A DNA stretch of 64,000 nucleotides, from the NCBI GenBank assembly GCA_936450465.1, contig OW388296.1, positions 48,063,750-48,127,749 on the forward strand, given 5' to 3'. Positions 11,808-23,964 of the stretch are shown here, one piece after another. The stretch's first letter is position 1. Each line of letters starts with the position of its first letter. Under the pieces are notes generated by a model. It did no database searches. It was not told where the DNA came from and saw only the letters and a program-made list of their open reading frames with translations. Position numbers and translations under genes: made by a program. The stretch comes from Gibbula magus. Taxonomy: Eukaryota; Mollusca; Gastropoda; Trochida; Trochidae.

Positions 11808-11950
11808 GTTCTGAAGAATAAAATCCGAAAGTGCAACGATACATGTATGTCTAATGGGATACGAGCTCGGTCGATAGATCCTCTCCACCCTCGACCGATG
11901 TGAATTCGTATCCCTGTAGACGGTACTACTTTGTGACTTTATTCCTCAGA
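11808..11950. repeat. Foldback, arms about 60 bases
   Basis: TTCTGAAGAATAAAATC ... GGGATACGAGCTCGGTCGA on the left pairs imperfectly with TCGACCGATGTGAATTCGTATCCC ... TTTATTCCTCAGAA on the right. No coding content. Confidence 0.6.
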
Positions 11951-12177
11951 ATACGGTCAATTTAAATCAGACTGCGTGAAAATATTCATCGTATCAACAC
12001 GAACTTATTTTTATACGCGCATGCATGAAGCATGAGAACAGTTTTAGGTACTCCTTTTCGGGGCAAAGAAACCAATTACACCATAACTTAAATCCCATTT
12101 TACTTCTACACAGCTTCACAACGTCACAGGCGTAACGAAATGATTTCCATATCTTCTCCTTCCGCCCTTGACCTTAA

Positions 12178-12874
12178 AGGATAGATGAAATGCATTTTTC
12201 TCAAGAATGACAGATAATTACCTCTACGCATATTGTATATCGGAATCAATTGAGCATAAAATTGAGACAATATACACTTGCAATTGATAATTAAGACGAT
12301 TTTAATTCACCCATTTTAACACTATCGCAATTTGTTCGGCGAATCCTTTTGAAACTGCTCACTGAGGCGTGACTGTGATAAGCGATAGGCGGGGCGGCTA
12401 GATAGCTTCTCCGCCGGTGTCTCGTTAATTAATTAATGATAATTATCACTGCCGCTAAATGAATTTATGAGGTGTATTACATCGCCAAAAAGACATGTTT
12501 ATGTAATAATTGTGTAATTGTCATCTGCGGAATTACCTAGTTGGATATCTAAACATTCGATATATGGGAAATTTAAGTTGGTTTATTGAAGGTATCTTTG
12601 TGAAATTAACAATCAAAATGTTACGAAATTACGTTGAATTGTGACTATCGCTGAAAATCAAATTCCTCCGCATACGTCACAGAAGTCATCCCTTCACGGG
12701 TCACACCCCCGCAGACTTTCATTCTGGTCGCCGGGGCTAAATCAGGCGTTTTTTTAAAAAGCTGTATGTAAGTAATTTATGGACCGATTTCAGAAATTTA
12801 AAATCGAGCAATTGTCAAATTGACATCCCATTTTAATGAATCCGATTTGGACCATATGTCATTTCATCCATCCT
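12178..12874. mobile_element. TTAA-flanked element, 697 bp (family H)
   Basis: The ends AGGATAGATGAAATGCAT and, inverted, CATTTCATCCATCCT are each flanked by TTAA (12174-12177 and 12875-12878). The interior has no transposase frame. TTAA target sites with AGG ends fit piggyBac- or Kolobok-type transposition; which of the two is not decided here. Confidence 0.65.
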
Positions 12875-12879
12875 TTAAC

Positions 12880-13440
12880 CCTCGCATTTTCAGTGCTAAC
12901 CTACTGTAGGCTAATCGGATAAGCCAATCAGAAGACAGCTTGTATTGCCTCTGTGACTGTGTCGATCGTCGCTATTTTGAATTGTTACCGAATGTTAACG
13001 GCGATTTCATTGGCTGTATGTTAGCAGATGGTAAGGGACGTAACGCGTGATCACAATAGGTGTCGCTGATTCGTTTCACCACTCCTGCCTAGGTTGAAGG
13101 CAAGGTAAAAAATGGAGAGATCTCGATACATTTTTACCTTGCCGTGGGAAGATGACTTCTACAGTGAGTGTTAAAATGGACTTGAGTTGGACCTTTATTC
13201 CAGAGAAACCCACACTCCATTAACTCCGACTGACAAAACAATACAAACTGTGTAAATTGATAGTATAAATGCACAATTTCGAACATCGAATTTGTTTCCT
13301 GTAATACAATACGATCCTATACTGTCCCTTCAAAAGCAAGCTATGACGTTATAAAGATTACTTCGCTCAAATATTCTACAGGTATAAACAATATTCACAT
13401 AAAAAGCTATCTTATCTAAAAACAATATATCCAAAATATT
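12880..13440. other. No gene seen
   Basis: This holds a short imperfect inverted pair (CAAGGTAAAAAATGG with ACATTTTTACCTTG at about 13101-13142) and otherwise ordinary AT-rich sequence. Confidence 0.4.
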
Positions 13441-13735
13441 TTTAAATGTGTAATTTAAAATAAATAAGTAAATAAATTGTTTACCTGAAAACGTTCACAC
13501 AAGTGTTCCTTTGATACAGTTATGCGCATACTGAATCAAAGCTAATTGTCAACGTTTATTAATAGTGTTCTAACGACGTTTCCTCGAAAACGAATATGGC
13601 ATTTTTAAAAATTGCAGAAGCATGTATTTCTCAAGAGCGAATGTCAAAGTCATGAGTCATGAGTGTTCATAGTGCAAACACTTTTGCGATCCTCGGCAAG
13701 TCAAGTGGTTTAACCTCTTATATCCGTCATGCATA
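13440..13735. repeat. Dispersed repeat family F, left part (interrupted by a transposon)
   Basis: AAGTAAATAAATTGTTTACCTGAAAACG and the following 250 bases recur at about 24605-24840 and 34783-35060, and weakly at about 55970-56050. Here the repeat is cut at CATGCATA by the 13736-16065 element and resumes at 16066. Confidence 0.75.
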
Positions 13736-16065
13736 GGGGAGACCGGGGCGAAGTGCGCCCCCAGGGCAAAGTGACCCAACGGTTTATTTTTAGAATGAAC
13801 AGCAGATGACACTATCATTTTTATCTACCCATCACAGATGACGTAAAGCAACGTACAAGTTGATGACGTCATGAGCAGTCAGCGGCAAATCGACAGGAGG
13901 GCGAAAAGTTTGATATTGAACGTTTTCATGTAAAAATCGGGAGAAAATATCATAACTTATAGACACATATTCTATCACCGGAGCAAAATAATCACTTTCT
14001 AGGTGAAAACAGATTATCTAAGCTTACAATGTTCATGTTTGTATGCCCTTGGTGCCCGGTCTTATTTCTTCTATTTCCATTTTAAAAAGGTATATGCTTT
14101 GCCCCAATGCAGTTTATGTTATGTTGGGCCTTCAATTGTATTTTCAGAATGACCCTAACCCTAAACTTTTATAGGCCACTCTTTCCACCAATAATCAAAA
14201 TAAATGAAAAAATTCTATAACTTGGCATTGTGCAAGCTGAATATGTATTTTTAAAAATTCAAAGAGGAAAAGTGCATGTTACGGACCTTTTTCTGCAAAA
14301 TTATATTTATTGTAGTAATGTCTCAAAAACCGTAAGGGCACGCTTGTTTGATTTTGTTTAATTACTTTAATATATATAATGGTCATCATTCAGAGTTGTT
14401 GTGTTAAGTTAGTGTTGTTTTCTTTGACAAATGGAATATTAATAGAATTGAAAAGGGATTTATGTAATTTGTAAGTTTAATTGTGTCAGCCTTATATGAT
14501 AAAAATACAATATAGACAATGGATTCTGCAGAAAGAACTTCAAAAGTCCTGTTCAAGAATAGAAAAAAACCCAAAACGATTCAAATATGAAAACAATTAA
14601 CAATTCAAATATGAAAATGTACTGCTGAAGACTCACGGACCTATTTTCTGAGATATTTGGTGCTGAAGTTCAATATTTATGAAAAACGATTGGCAAAGGA
14701 AGATAACTCTTCAGTGGAAAATATTTTTATTTTATTACATCATTCATCTATATGAGGTTATATATAGCAAATATCATTATCACCATAAAACACAAACTAT
14801 TCACACAGTCATAACACCATTACCTTTCTGGGTGATTTGATTTTAAATGTTTCTGGACAATGGACAATTGTTAGGAACGTCTTTAATAGTTATGCTAACG
14901 ACAGGTCATTCTTTGTTTTATCAGACCTTCGAAGGGTATTTGAACGTTTGCACTTTGAAATGTGTTTTCTACAAATGTTAAATTTGTTACTTTTTTGTTT
15001 TGTTACGTTTTGACAAGTGTAGTTGCCGTTCACTAGAACATAATACGTCCCCTTGCAAATATATTCACGTGCAAAAGAAACCTCCCCATACAAAATGCAA
15101 TAAATGTCAATCCACGGGCGATAAATACGACTGAATCAGCCTTTAGGTCCCAGCAATACTTTATATGAATTTTCAAAAGTTATCTCTTCATATTTATGAG
15201 AAAGACACGTTTTGGAATCTTCTTAATTAGACGAGATAGAATAATCAAAAGCAATTTGTGGCTTGTTTTGTGACGTCCTACAGTAATGATGTGTCAACAA
15301 ATTGAAATCCAAGAAGTTATTTATGTTGAAGACACCTTTTAGTACTTAAATATCCATTTTTTAATTATGTATTTAAACTTAAAAGCAAATATTGCGGCCG
15401 AAAACATCTTGAAAAAACGATTGTAACACCCCATGTGTATTTGAACAGTCTGAATAAATAAAAGTATCATACTCTGAGGGTTGAAATTGTGAGTACTATT
15501 TTACAAAACATGTGTCTATCAAATGCATTGACAATATACTTTCTACGACATCAATATTTAATTTTCTGCTCTTTTTAAAATGTCTGGACGTTTCTTTTGC
15601 ACGTCAGTAGTTTTTTTTAATAAAACTTTCTTTTTTTCTGTTCTCGGCATATAGGCCTATAATCAGTTCATCCAAAAGTTTGTTCTCTTTTCTGGGGTAG
15701 AACTTAAAAGCAATTGACTTAAAGTATACATGGTATTCTGTACAGTTTATTATGAACTGTGAAGACCTTATTCGTGTTTACCATTTAAAAAAACTTCAAC
15801 ATCGTTTCAACCCACATTAGAAAGGCGGGGCAAAGCGCCCACCATGGGCCACTTTGCCCCGGACCACGGGGCAAAGTGGCCCATGTTAAAAAAAACTGTT
15901 TTCCTTCTAAGCCGAAAACGATGGTGACCAGAAGTAAAAGAGTGTGTTAATTTCATACTCCAAAACTAAGTTCTCCCGAAGGTCTAAAGATACCCAGCTG
16001 AAAATTGTATAGTTTCAAAGAAATGCCTTGCAAAGTTAAGGGGCGCGCTTTGCCCCGGTCTCCCC
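13736..16065. mobile_element. Non-autonomous TA-flanked DNA transposon, 2330 bp
   Basis: The termini are GGGGAGACCGGGGCGAAG and, inverted, CTTTGCCCCGGTCTCCCC, flanked by TA (13734-13735 and 16066-16067). Removing the element and one TA rejoins CATGCATATGTATGG, which matches uninterrupted family-F sequence CATGCGTATTTATGG at 35029-35043. This is direct evidence of insertion with TA duplication, as in Tc1/mariner-type transposition. There is no transposase; the longest frame (14890-15093, minus) has no motif. A perfect 19-bp inverted pair lies at 15843-15885. Confidence 0.9.
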
Positions 16066-16139
16066 TATGTATGGTGTTTTAAAGAGTCTCTAACAGGAGA
16101 GTACGACGTAATCCTGACCTTTTGAGAAGGTCGTATTTT

Positions 16140-16670
16140 GGTTGCGTAATTTCTTTACGTCGCTACGACGTTGTTGTCAAATCAAACCTTACGTATATTT
16201 CAAACGTTGTGACGACATTCTAGCTTACGTCTTATCACGTCACTTAAACGTAGTAATGTAACATTGAGCCATACGGCCTCACAACGTTTTAAACACGTAC
16301 TTATTTCAGAATCTAACATGGGAAAAGTAAGTTATTAATATTAAACATATATTCACAGTCATGTTTTAAATACAAGAATCGATATAAACAGTTACTAATT
16401 GATCAAACGTTCGGTAAAGCCTTCAATTTTGTAATGTGATTTCTCGACGTCAGTGCAACGTAGTTAATACGTAAAACCTAAGGTAATTTCTCAACCTTGT
16501 GACGACTTTTTACTTTACATACTTATATTATCACGTCACTAAAACGTGGTAATGTAACGTTGAACCTCACGTCCTCACAAGGTCATAAACACGTACTTAT
16601 GTCAGAATATAAAATTATAATATATAGTAAGTCAATAATATCAAACATATACACATGGGAAAAGTTGGGC
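16140..16670. repeat. Two direct units of about 290 bp
   Basis: TTGTGACGAC...TTATCACGTCACT...GTAATGTAAC...CACGTACTTAT at 16209-16330 repeats at 16498-16605. A further scrap (AACGTACTTATCTCAGAAT) lies near 17588. No coding content. Confidence 0.6.
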
Positions 16671-16674
16671 ACGA

Positions 16675-17650
16675 TCGCAACCCCGCGTTTTTTACAAGCA
16701 AAGGTTTCAGTGAAAATATCAATCATAATCTAGCAATTTAAGAAAGAATATTTCATTCATACAACGTTTTGTTTCTTTTGGATATTTGCAATTATAATAA
16801 GTTTGGTATTTTGTTCTCAAAAAACGTTGTACGTTTTTCTGAGAAGTTAAAGTAAATATTGGTTGCTTTAATGTGAGTAATTCATTCTTTCAAGTCAGCT
16901 GGTCAAACTTTAGTATCTGTCTTTTAATCAAAAGTCACTAGGTAAAGCACCATGAACTGTCAAAATCACGAATTGTGGAATATATAATTTCTATAAAAGA
17001 AGTCTAGTTAACTGACGAAATCTGGTCTGGTTAACTTAAATGCCCACCTAAAGCAAAAAAAGCGCTTTATTAACAGATTGAACCGGAAAGAATCCAATAT
17101 GTATTAAGAAACCGTATGAATATGGCCATTTTGTCAATAATAGTTGAACAAATTTGAATGATAAAGGATGTTTGATTGTGTTGAAGTCAACTTGTAACAA
17201 CAATAATGTTTTGGGAATCTGAATCCTGACGTTTTTCACGTTGTTTAGGCACAAAGACAATAGGTTTTTTTGTTTTAAAAAACACTACAAAAACTTCTTG
17301 AAATGTCAAATTTAGTCATTTTTCTTTGTAGAAATATGTCATAAAACCTAATTTTCTCATATCGAGAGTGATTTATTTAATTGAATTATAGTAACGCTCC
17401 CATAACATCGAATTTTCTTTAGAATACAGGGGTGCTTGATTATTTCAAATACAGACAAGATTCAGTATGTCCAGTCCAAATGATGGATAAACCCTTTATT
17501 CTTGTTATTTATCAACGTTGTGGCTGATACTATAATTATGTAGTTATAATGTAAACATGGGCTTTAGGTCCGTTTAACGTCATAATAACGTACTTATCTC
17601 AGAATATATAAGATAACTCATTCCATATAAAAGTACTCAATTACTAACAA
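16675..17650. other. No gene seen
   Basis: AT-rich. The frame 17048-17260 (minus) shows no motif. Nothing else defensible. Confidence 0.4.
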
Positions 17651-17659
17651 GTTGATGTC

Positions 17660-17940
17660 ATCTCCATCAAAATCGCATTTCCTGTGAATACTATGAGTGT
17701 TTAGGTATCGCTACTACGTCAGTCAGATTACTTGATCTATCCTGTAGCGGTTATTTTAATGTGAACACCTTAAACTTGCCCTTTGATGGGAAAAAGACTC
17801 GCAAGGCTTAATCATGTATATTCCTTTTAGAACTCTTTCATTGGTTCAGGAATATCATTTAGCGATTGCTCACACTAAGTCTTATTTACCTTTTTGTGAG
17901 ATCACCTTTTTCAGTAAAAACGGCGTACTACAGAGCATTT
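17660..17940 (+). mobile_element. Decayed MITE family B copy (right part)
   Basis: It shares TTTAGGTATCGCTAC, TCAGTCAGATTAC, CCTTTGATGG and TTTTTGTGAGATCAC with the copies at 18850-19249 and 23965-24475. The right end TACTACAGAGCATTTGAG is a mutated form of CTACAGCGCCTTTAA. Confidence 0.6.
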
Positions 17941-18041
17941 GAGTACGTGCTAAGGGAAAAATGTCATTTTCCTTGGCATTTGCTGACGAATTTAAATATG
18001 TGGTATAAGTTCAAAACACGTGAAAACAACGTGCACTTGTT

Positions 18042-18870
18042 TGCTCTTGTTTATTCAGTACGTGACAGTGGGAAACATGTCATGCTCGTTTCTTAGGTTT
18101 ATACTGACGAAGTAAAAGTTATGGTCAATGTTAAAGTTCCAAAACTTGCGTCTTTCATCAAGTGCAAGGTTGAAATTTCAAAGAATATGACTTCATTTCA
18201 ATGGTCTTAAATGAAAGAAAAAACTATAAACTTCAAAGACATATCATTAATCAAACAAAACTTGCCAAGCTAGATTATAGTTTCTGTGCTCAGTCTAACA
18301 TACGAAAGTTTATATTATCTCAAACTAGGTTTGCAAATACATTTAGAGGGGATTTTCGACGGCATTGGTTGACACTATATCAAAGTAAAATAAGTTTAAT
18401 CAAGGTAAACGTTATTTCTCAAATTCAACTTTTTGTTTATCAATTTAATAATTCATTTCAAAAGGTTATTCATAAAAACAGGAAGGTAATAAACAAAGAA
18501 GTGAAGAAAATCAAGTATAAGAAAAGTAATCAATTCAAATTGAAATTCCGTATTTATCACAAACCCTTTACTAACCGTGCTTGAGCAAAGAGAAGAAAGA
18601 CAATCAATGAAGAGATGAAAGATAATTAACAATGAAAATAAAGGTTATCACCAAAATAAGAAAAGGTTATCAACAAACAGATGAAAGGTATTCAACAAAG
18701 GAAGGAAGTTATATACGAAGGGATGAAATCTAATAATATTAATAAAGTAAGAAAGTGAAGATATCATATCAAAAATATGAAGAAAGGCAATCAGCAAATC
18801 GACAAAAAGGTATTTAACAAAGAAAAGAAAGGTTATGAATCAGAGCAACGAAAGGATATCAACTCATTAC
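18042..18870. repeat. Left copy of a duplicated A-rich region with a degenerate minisatellite
   Basis: 18042-18260 aligns closely with 20487-20675 (for example TTCCAAAACTTGCGTCTTTC). Both are followed by A-rich, roughly 25-30 bp degenerate repeats of the type GAAAGGTAATCAACAAAGAG (18475-18850; 20850-21059 and 22885-23280). The 127-codon frame at 18201-18584 is Lys/Asn-rich, lies across this repeat and is not called as a gene. Confidence 0.7.
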
Positions 18871-19249
18871 ACGACCTGGTAAGTGGTACCCACAGAAAAT
18901 GACTATCCGAATTCGAAGAAAATGGTGCGACATATAAAGCAGCAGTGATGTGACACGCTTCAGAGTAGAGAGGTAGATTTGTAGGTTTCGTGAGAATTTG
19001 AGAGTTCTTACAGCAATATGGTTGACCATTCCATCATTGTATCATGAAGCTCTACTCTGAGTGGTCAGGTATCGCTACATCAGTCAGATCCCTTGAACTA
19101 CCGTTGTGCGCCCATTTTGAAGTGAATACATTAAAATGGCCGCTCGATGGAAAATGAACTCTTTTCATTGACTCGGGAGTATTATTTATCCATTGGTAAC
19201 ACTTTGTGAGAGCACTTTATATTAGTCAGAAAATCGTCCTACAGCGCCT
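18850..19249 (+). mobile_element. MITE family B copy
   Basis: It contains the family-B core GGTTGACCATTCCATCAT and ends in CTACAGCGCCT followed by TTAA (19250-19253). Other copies lie at 19254-19603, 19630-19997, 23965-24475, 32150-32440 with 32950-33158, and 48160-48446. Confidence 0.7.
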
Positions 19250-19253
19250 TTAA

Positions 19254-19603
19254 AGCCGCTGTAGCACGTTTTTTGTATATTATTTTTTCTCACGTTTGCC
19301 ATTTATTATCTAAGTTTATGCAATATACTGTTAGGCGAGAAGGTAAAACATCTCATTTCACGACCCGAAAAGCCGAAAACAGAAAACTGTTATTCTAAAG
19401 CTACAATTTTGTGGAAATCGTTAGTGTGAGAGGCAGATTTTTAGGTCTCATGCGATTTTGAGAGTTCAGTTCCAGATGGTTGACCATTCCATCATTATAA
19501 TATATTATAAACTCTACAGTAACTAACTAACTCTAACACTTATTATATAAATTACCTTTTTGTGAGATCACTTTTTTCAGTAAGAACGACGTGCTACAGC
19601 GCC
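19254..19603 (+). mobile_element. MITE family B copy, abutting the previous one
   Basis: It begins AGCCGCTGTAGCACGTTTTTT directly after the TTAA shared with the preceding copy and ends near GCTACAGCGCCTTTCAG. The two elements lie head to tail around a single TTAA. Confidence 0.65.
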
Positions 19604-19629
19604 TTTCAGTACGTATCATGAGAAACATG

Positions 19630-19997
19630 TCATTTAAATGACTGGATAAGCCGTATCCATATCAAACGGTAATCTTTATTCAAAGAAAATGGTGCGACAT
19701 TTAAAGGGACAATTTGTGGAAATCTTCAGTGTGAGATGTATATTTTTAGTTGTCATGCGATTCTGAGAGTTTAGACAGCAATATTGTTCTGCCATATTTA
19801 AAGTATACTTAGATGTGAAGGTACAACTACACAGTCAGATTACCTGTGCTACCCTGTGAAAACCTTAAAATGACCGCTCGTTTAGAACCCTTTTTTGGAC
19901 TCAGGTGTATTAATTAGCCATTTGTAAGTTGTAACACTGATTTGCCTTTACGTGAGGTCACTTTAATTCAGTGATGATGGCATGCTACAAAGCCTTT
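19630..19997 (+). mobile_element. MITE family B copy, decayed
   Basis: It carries AAAATGGTGCGACATTTAAA, a diverged CATGCGATTCTGAGAGTT block and ends in ATGCTACAAAGCCTTTAAAG. Confidence 0.55.
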
Positions 19998-20486
19998 AAA
20001 GTCGTCTTTCTTATAAAGATATTTTTAATATCAAAAACTATTTTGAAATATCATAAACATTATTTCTGTATCAAGGTGATTTTTAATCAATGTCATATCT
20101 TACATCAAAGGCAATGCTTTATCGAATAAAACTTTCTTTTCAAAATCTGTGTTCTTTTCATCAATGTCTTTTTTCAGTCATAGTAGTTTCTTGATTAAAA
20201 TGGTATTTTTCCTCATTGTAAATATATTTGTTTTCTAAAAAAAAATCATTTTATCCCATCTTTACGTGGTTTTATCTTAATTTGTGATAGCGATTTTTCT
20301 GCAGTCGGGATATCCATGAAAACTATTTTATCTTCAGATGAGATGTATCCGAACTAGTGATACAAAAGTTAACCGATAGCAAAAGTGATTATGTTTACTA
20401 ATTAAGAAATAATTTACAGGGAAACTAGTTGATATTGTTCACATTGGTCAACGGAGCACAGTTGAGTAGTGGTTAGCATATAGAGT

Positions 20487-21059
20487 ACTCTTGTTTATTC
20501 AGTACGGGACACGGGAAACATGCTGACGAAGTAAAGGTTATAGTCAATGTTAAAGTTCCAAAACTTGCGTCTTTCATCAAATGCAAGGTTGAAATATCAA
20601 ATAATATGACTTCATTTCAATGGTCTTATATGAAAGAAAAAACAAAGTTTAAAAGACATATCATTAATCAAACTCTCAGTCGGAAATAGGAAAGTATATA
20701 TTATCTAAAACTAGGTTTACGAAATACATTTGAAAGTGTTTTTTTCTATGATTTCTCAGTCCCAAAGTTTTCATTACAGATATTTTTTTAACGGTATTGA
20801 TGTGCACAATATAAAAAAAAGTTTAATCAAGGTAAATGTGATTTCTCAAATTCAAAAGGTAATAAACAAAAAGAGGAAAGTGATAAAAAAAAGAGGGAGG
20901 TAATAAACAAAGAAGTGAAACAAAATCTAGGAGAAGAAAGGTATTCATTTCAAATTCGATTTTTATCAAAAACAATATACAAACGGTGATACGTGAACAA
21001 AGAGAAGAAAGATAATCAATGAAAAGATGAAAGATAATCAACAATGAAAAGAAAGGTGA
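20487..21059. repeat. Right copy of the duplicated A-rich region, first half
   Basis: Direct repeat of 18042-18590, with similarity continuing through the A-rich repeats. It is split by the LINE at 21060-22868 and continues at 22885-23280. Confidence 0.7.
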
Positions 21060-22868
21060 CAGACAGACAGACATTTTATTCAGTATAAAGGCCAAAGGCC
21101 CAAAATACAATTACATTACAAATTTGAAACAAGCGCACATAAAAGATAACAGGTTTATGAATTTACAAATGCAGCTCTAGTTTTACATACACAATTAAGA
21201 AAGTTAACAACATTCATGATAATACCTTTATCTTTACTGCTAAGAATATAGATTAAATTTTGTGTATTTGATGTATTGTACAGCAATGGAGCAATAAACT
21301 TATTTCTAGCATCTTCATACAGTTTACAATAAAAAAGAATGTGGATTTCATCTTCAACACAGTTAATATTGTCTACTTTACAGTAAATACACACTCTGTC
21401 AGCCATTGGTATATTGTTGTATCTTCCTGTTTCTATACCCAACCCATAATTACTGCACCTGAATTTTGCTAAAAGGGATTTTAAATAGGGAGATATAGAT
21501 AATGATAGATAGCTTTCTACATGTAATAATGATTTAAAATGCTTGTAGGCAAATGAATCTGAAAGATTATGAATATCTGCAGACCATGATTGTTTTAAAA
21601 TATCAGAGAGCCTAAGTTTAAATTGCTGCATAAAAACTTTGCTATCACCAACATCTTGGGAAAGCCATACAAATCCAAAACCAAATTCAAATAAGATATT
21701 CTTAATATATGTAGCCCAAGTAAGCCTACCCGAATCATCAAGAGATTTCAACATATCATAACCCTGAAATGGAAGCCTATGTGAATCTAACTGAATTAAC
21801 CTACACCAATACTTAACCGCTCTAGACATATAATTAAACTGCAATGGAAGCCTACCACATTCCCCTAACACCATGCTGCTACTAACATTTCTACCAACTC
21901 TAAGAAGCTGTCTACAAACTTTAATCTGGAGACCTTCAATAATTTTACAATAAGATGTTCCCCAGACTTCAGAACCATAACACAAAATAGGCAGAATAAT
22001 AGAGTCAAACAATTTAAAAAGATCCTGGGGTGACAAAGTTCCAAAATTTCTTTGAAAAGAATAAATAGAGATAAGTGCTTTATTACCTTGGGAAAGTAGA
22101 CAGTGTTGAGCCTTAGTCCATGAAAGTCTAGGGGTGAAAACTATACCGAGATACCTATAAGATGATACAACATCAATTTGTTTACCTTCGAAGAACCACT
22201 TTTCATAATGTCTCAAATATCCTGAATTGCGAAACACCATAATTTTTGTTTTATCCAAATTAACCTTCATACCAGTATGCCTACAAAATAGCTCTAGTGC
22301 ATTTAACCTCTTCTGCAACTGTAGTGCAGTATCTGCAACCCCTGACACATCATCAGCAAACATCAATGCATAAAGATTATCTACACTAACACTTAAATTA
22401 ACACCTTTTCCTCCAAACTTTTCTAAAACTGAAAAAAGCCTATTGATAAAAATTATGAATATTTGGGGGCTTAAAATACAGCCTTGACGGGTACCTTGAT
22501 TACATCTGAAAGTATCAGTGAGTCCATTTGGGGTCCTAACACAAGCTACCAGCTTCGAATACATGGAAACTAAGATATAGTAGAACTTACCAGTTATTCC
22601 GACATCCTTAAGACAATCAAACAATACTTTATGGTTAATTGTATCGAACGCCTTTGAAAAATCTATAAAAACACAATAAAATCTACCCTTTTTCTTATGA
22701 GCATACTTTTGAACAACAGCATTCAATGAAAATATATGATCAACAGTGCTATACCCAGCTCTAAATCCAGCCTGACACTCACTGATAATATCATTCCTCT
22801 CACACCACTTCTGCAGCCTGGATGTTAAAATACAAGTAAACAGTTTACAAAGAGAATCTATTAAAGAA
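21060..22868 (-). mobile_element. 5'-truncated non-LTR retrotransposon (LINE), recent insertion
   Basis: Both sides carry the identical 16-base target duplication ATGAAAAGAAAGGTGA (21044-21059 and 22869-22884). The 3' end on the minus strand is ...ATACTGAATAAAATGTCTG with a short TGTC-repeat tail instead of poly(A). The 5' end is cut inside the reverse transcriptase. Perfect flanks and an uninterrupted reading frame point to a young insertion. Confidence 0.93.
21155..22868 (-). CDS. Reverse transcriptase, C-terminal part of LINE ORF2 (5' truncated)
   Basis: About 570 codons are open to a stop at 21155. The element part starts at SLIDSLCKLFT; the residues before it come from flanking DNA, so there is no real start codon. 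RT motifs in order are QAGFRAGYSTVDH, the catalytic VFIDFSKAFDTINH, QGTRQGCILSPQ, and FADDV (the second catalytic Asp pair, Phe in place of Tyr), followed by the thumb SYRYLGI. Near the C-terminus a CCHC-type knuckle (CIYCK...H...C) is visible. The endonuclease and any ORF1 are missing. The enzyme copies LINE RNA at a nicked target; this copy cannot act alone. The clade (CR1/L2-like or I-like) is not decided. Confidence 0.92.
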
Positions 22869-22884
22869 ATGAAAAGAAAGGTGA

Positions 22885-23280
22885 TCACCTAAGGAAGGAA
22901 GTCAAATACCAAGAGATGAATCGTAATTAACCAAGAGATGAAAGGTATTCAAAAAGGTCCACGAAAGGTCCAGATACAGAGGACAGGTAATGAAAACAGA
23001 GCGGTTAGGTAATCAATGAAGAGAAGAAAGATAATCAATAAATACAATAAAGGTGATCAACAACAAGATCAAAAGATATTCAACAAAGGAAAATAATATA
23101 CATGGGTATGAAATATGATCATAATGAAAGAAAGTGAAGATATCGTATAAACAAAATGAAGAAAGGTAATCAACAAAATGTAAACAAGAGAGAAAAGAAA
23201 GGTAATGATCAAACCGAAAATAATAAACAATATTAATTATATAATAATCAACAAAGCGAAGAAAGCAAATCAACAAAGAG
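22885..23280. repeat. A-rich degenerate minisatellite, continuation of 20850-21059
   Basis: It holds repeats of the GAAAGGTAATCAACAAAG type. The frame 23013-23276 (minus) reads a Phe/Tyr/Leu-rich low-complexity peptide and is not a gene. Confidence 0.6.
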
Positions 23281-23289
23281 AAAACAATA

Positions 23290-23817
23290 GTTTAATTAGT
23301 TTAGTTTAAACATATTTTATTCACGGAAGTGAAACGGATTGGGCACAAGTTGTCCAACTTATAAAAGCCCTCTCCATAATATTTACATTTACATTTACAT
23401 TATGTATACAGTCAGAATGAAACAATACAATACAAAAGATGCAGCAAATAGAGAGAAAGACAACAGACTAAAGCATTGAAATTAAGAGGCACACTAGTAC
23501 TTACATCTCTTTGTTTCATGAATATATACGCATGTACATGTTTTATTATAGTTTCATTTCCACAAGGTGATAGATCTGCATTGCCATTAAGGACTAAACT
23601 AATATCTAAAGGCACTCTCCCAAGAGTAACATTTGTCATCTTACATAATAATCTGTGGCGCTGAACTTGAAAATGTGTACAATCAAAAATATAATGAAAG
23701 GCATTTTCGCATGGATTTCCACATGAACAGCTGGGGTCACTGACTAAGCATATTCTAAATAAATCATAGTTTAATTGACTACACACATGTCTAAGCTTTG
23801 TGTGCAAACTGTTTTGT
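23290..23817 (-). mobile_element. 3' end of a second LINE, 5' truncated
   Basis: It is flanked by the 12-base duplication GAGAAAACAATA (23278-23289 and 23818-23829). The frame 23412-23807 (minus) encodes the LINE C-terminal region HTKLRHVCSQLNYDLF, then CSCGNPCENAFHYIFDC with the Cys/His pattern. The element ends ...GAATAAAATATGTTTAAAC on the minus strand. It is a different family from the LINE at 21060. Confidence 0.85.
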
Positions 23818-23964
23818 GAGAAAACAATAAAAAAAAATATCTAAGTAAATTTGTGTTTATTATTATGTATTATGATCAACATTTCATTTAAAAGATACAA
23901 TTTCAACAAAGTAATTTTTCAGCAGTAATGTTTGTCATAAAGGTACATTTTGTCATAAAAGGTA

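Noticed and set aside
14154..14168. Telomere-like CCCTAACCCTAA
   Set aside because: Only two units; no array.
18201..18584. 127-codon plus-strand open frame
   Set aside because: Lys/Asn/Gln-rich, overlaps a duplicated A-rich repeat, and the duplicate at 20.6 kb does not keep the frame.
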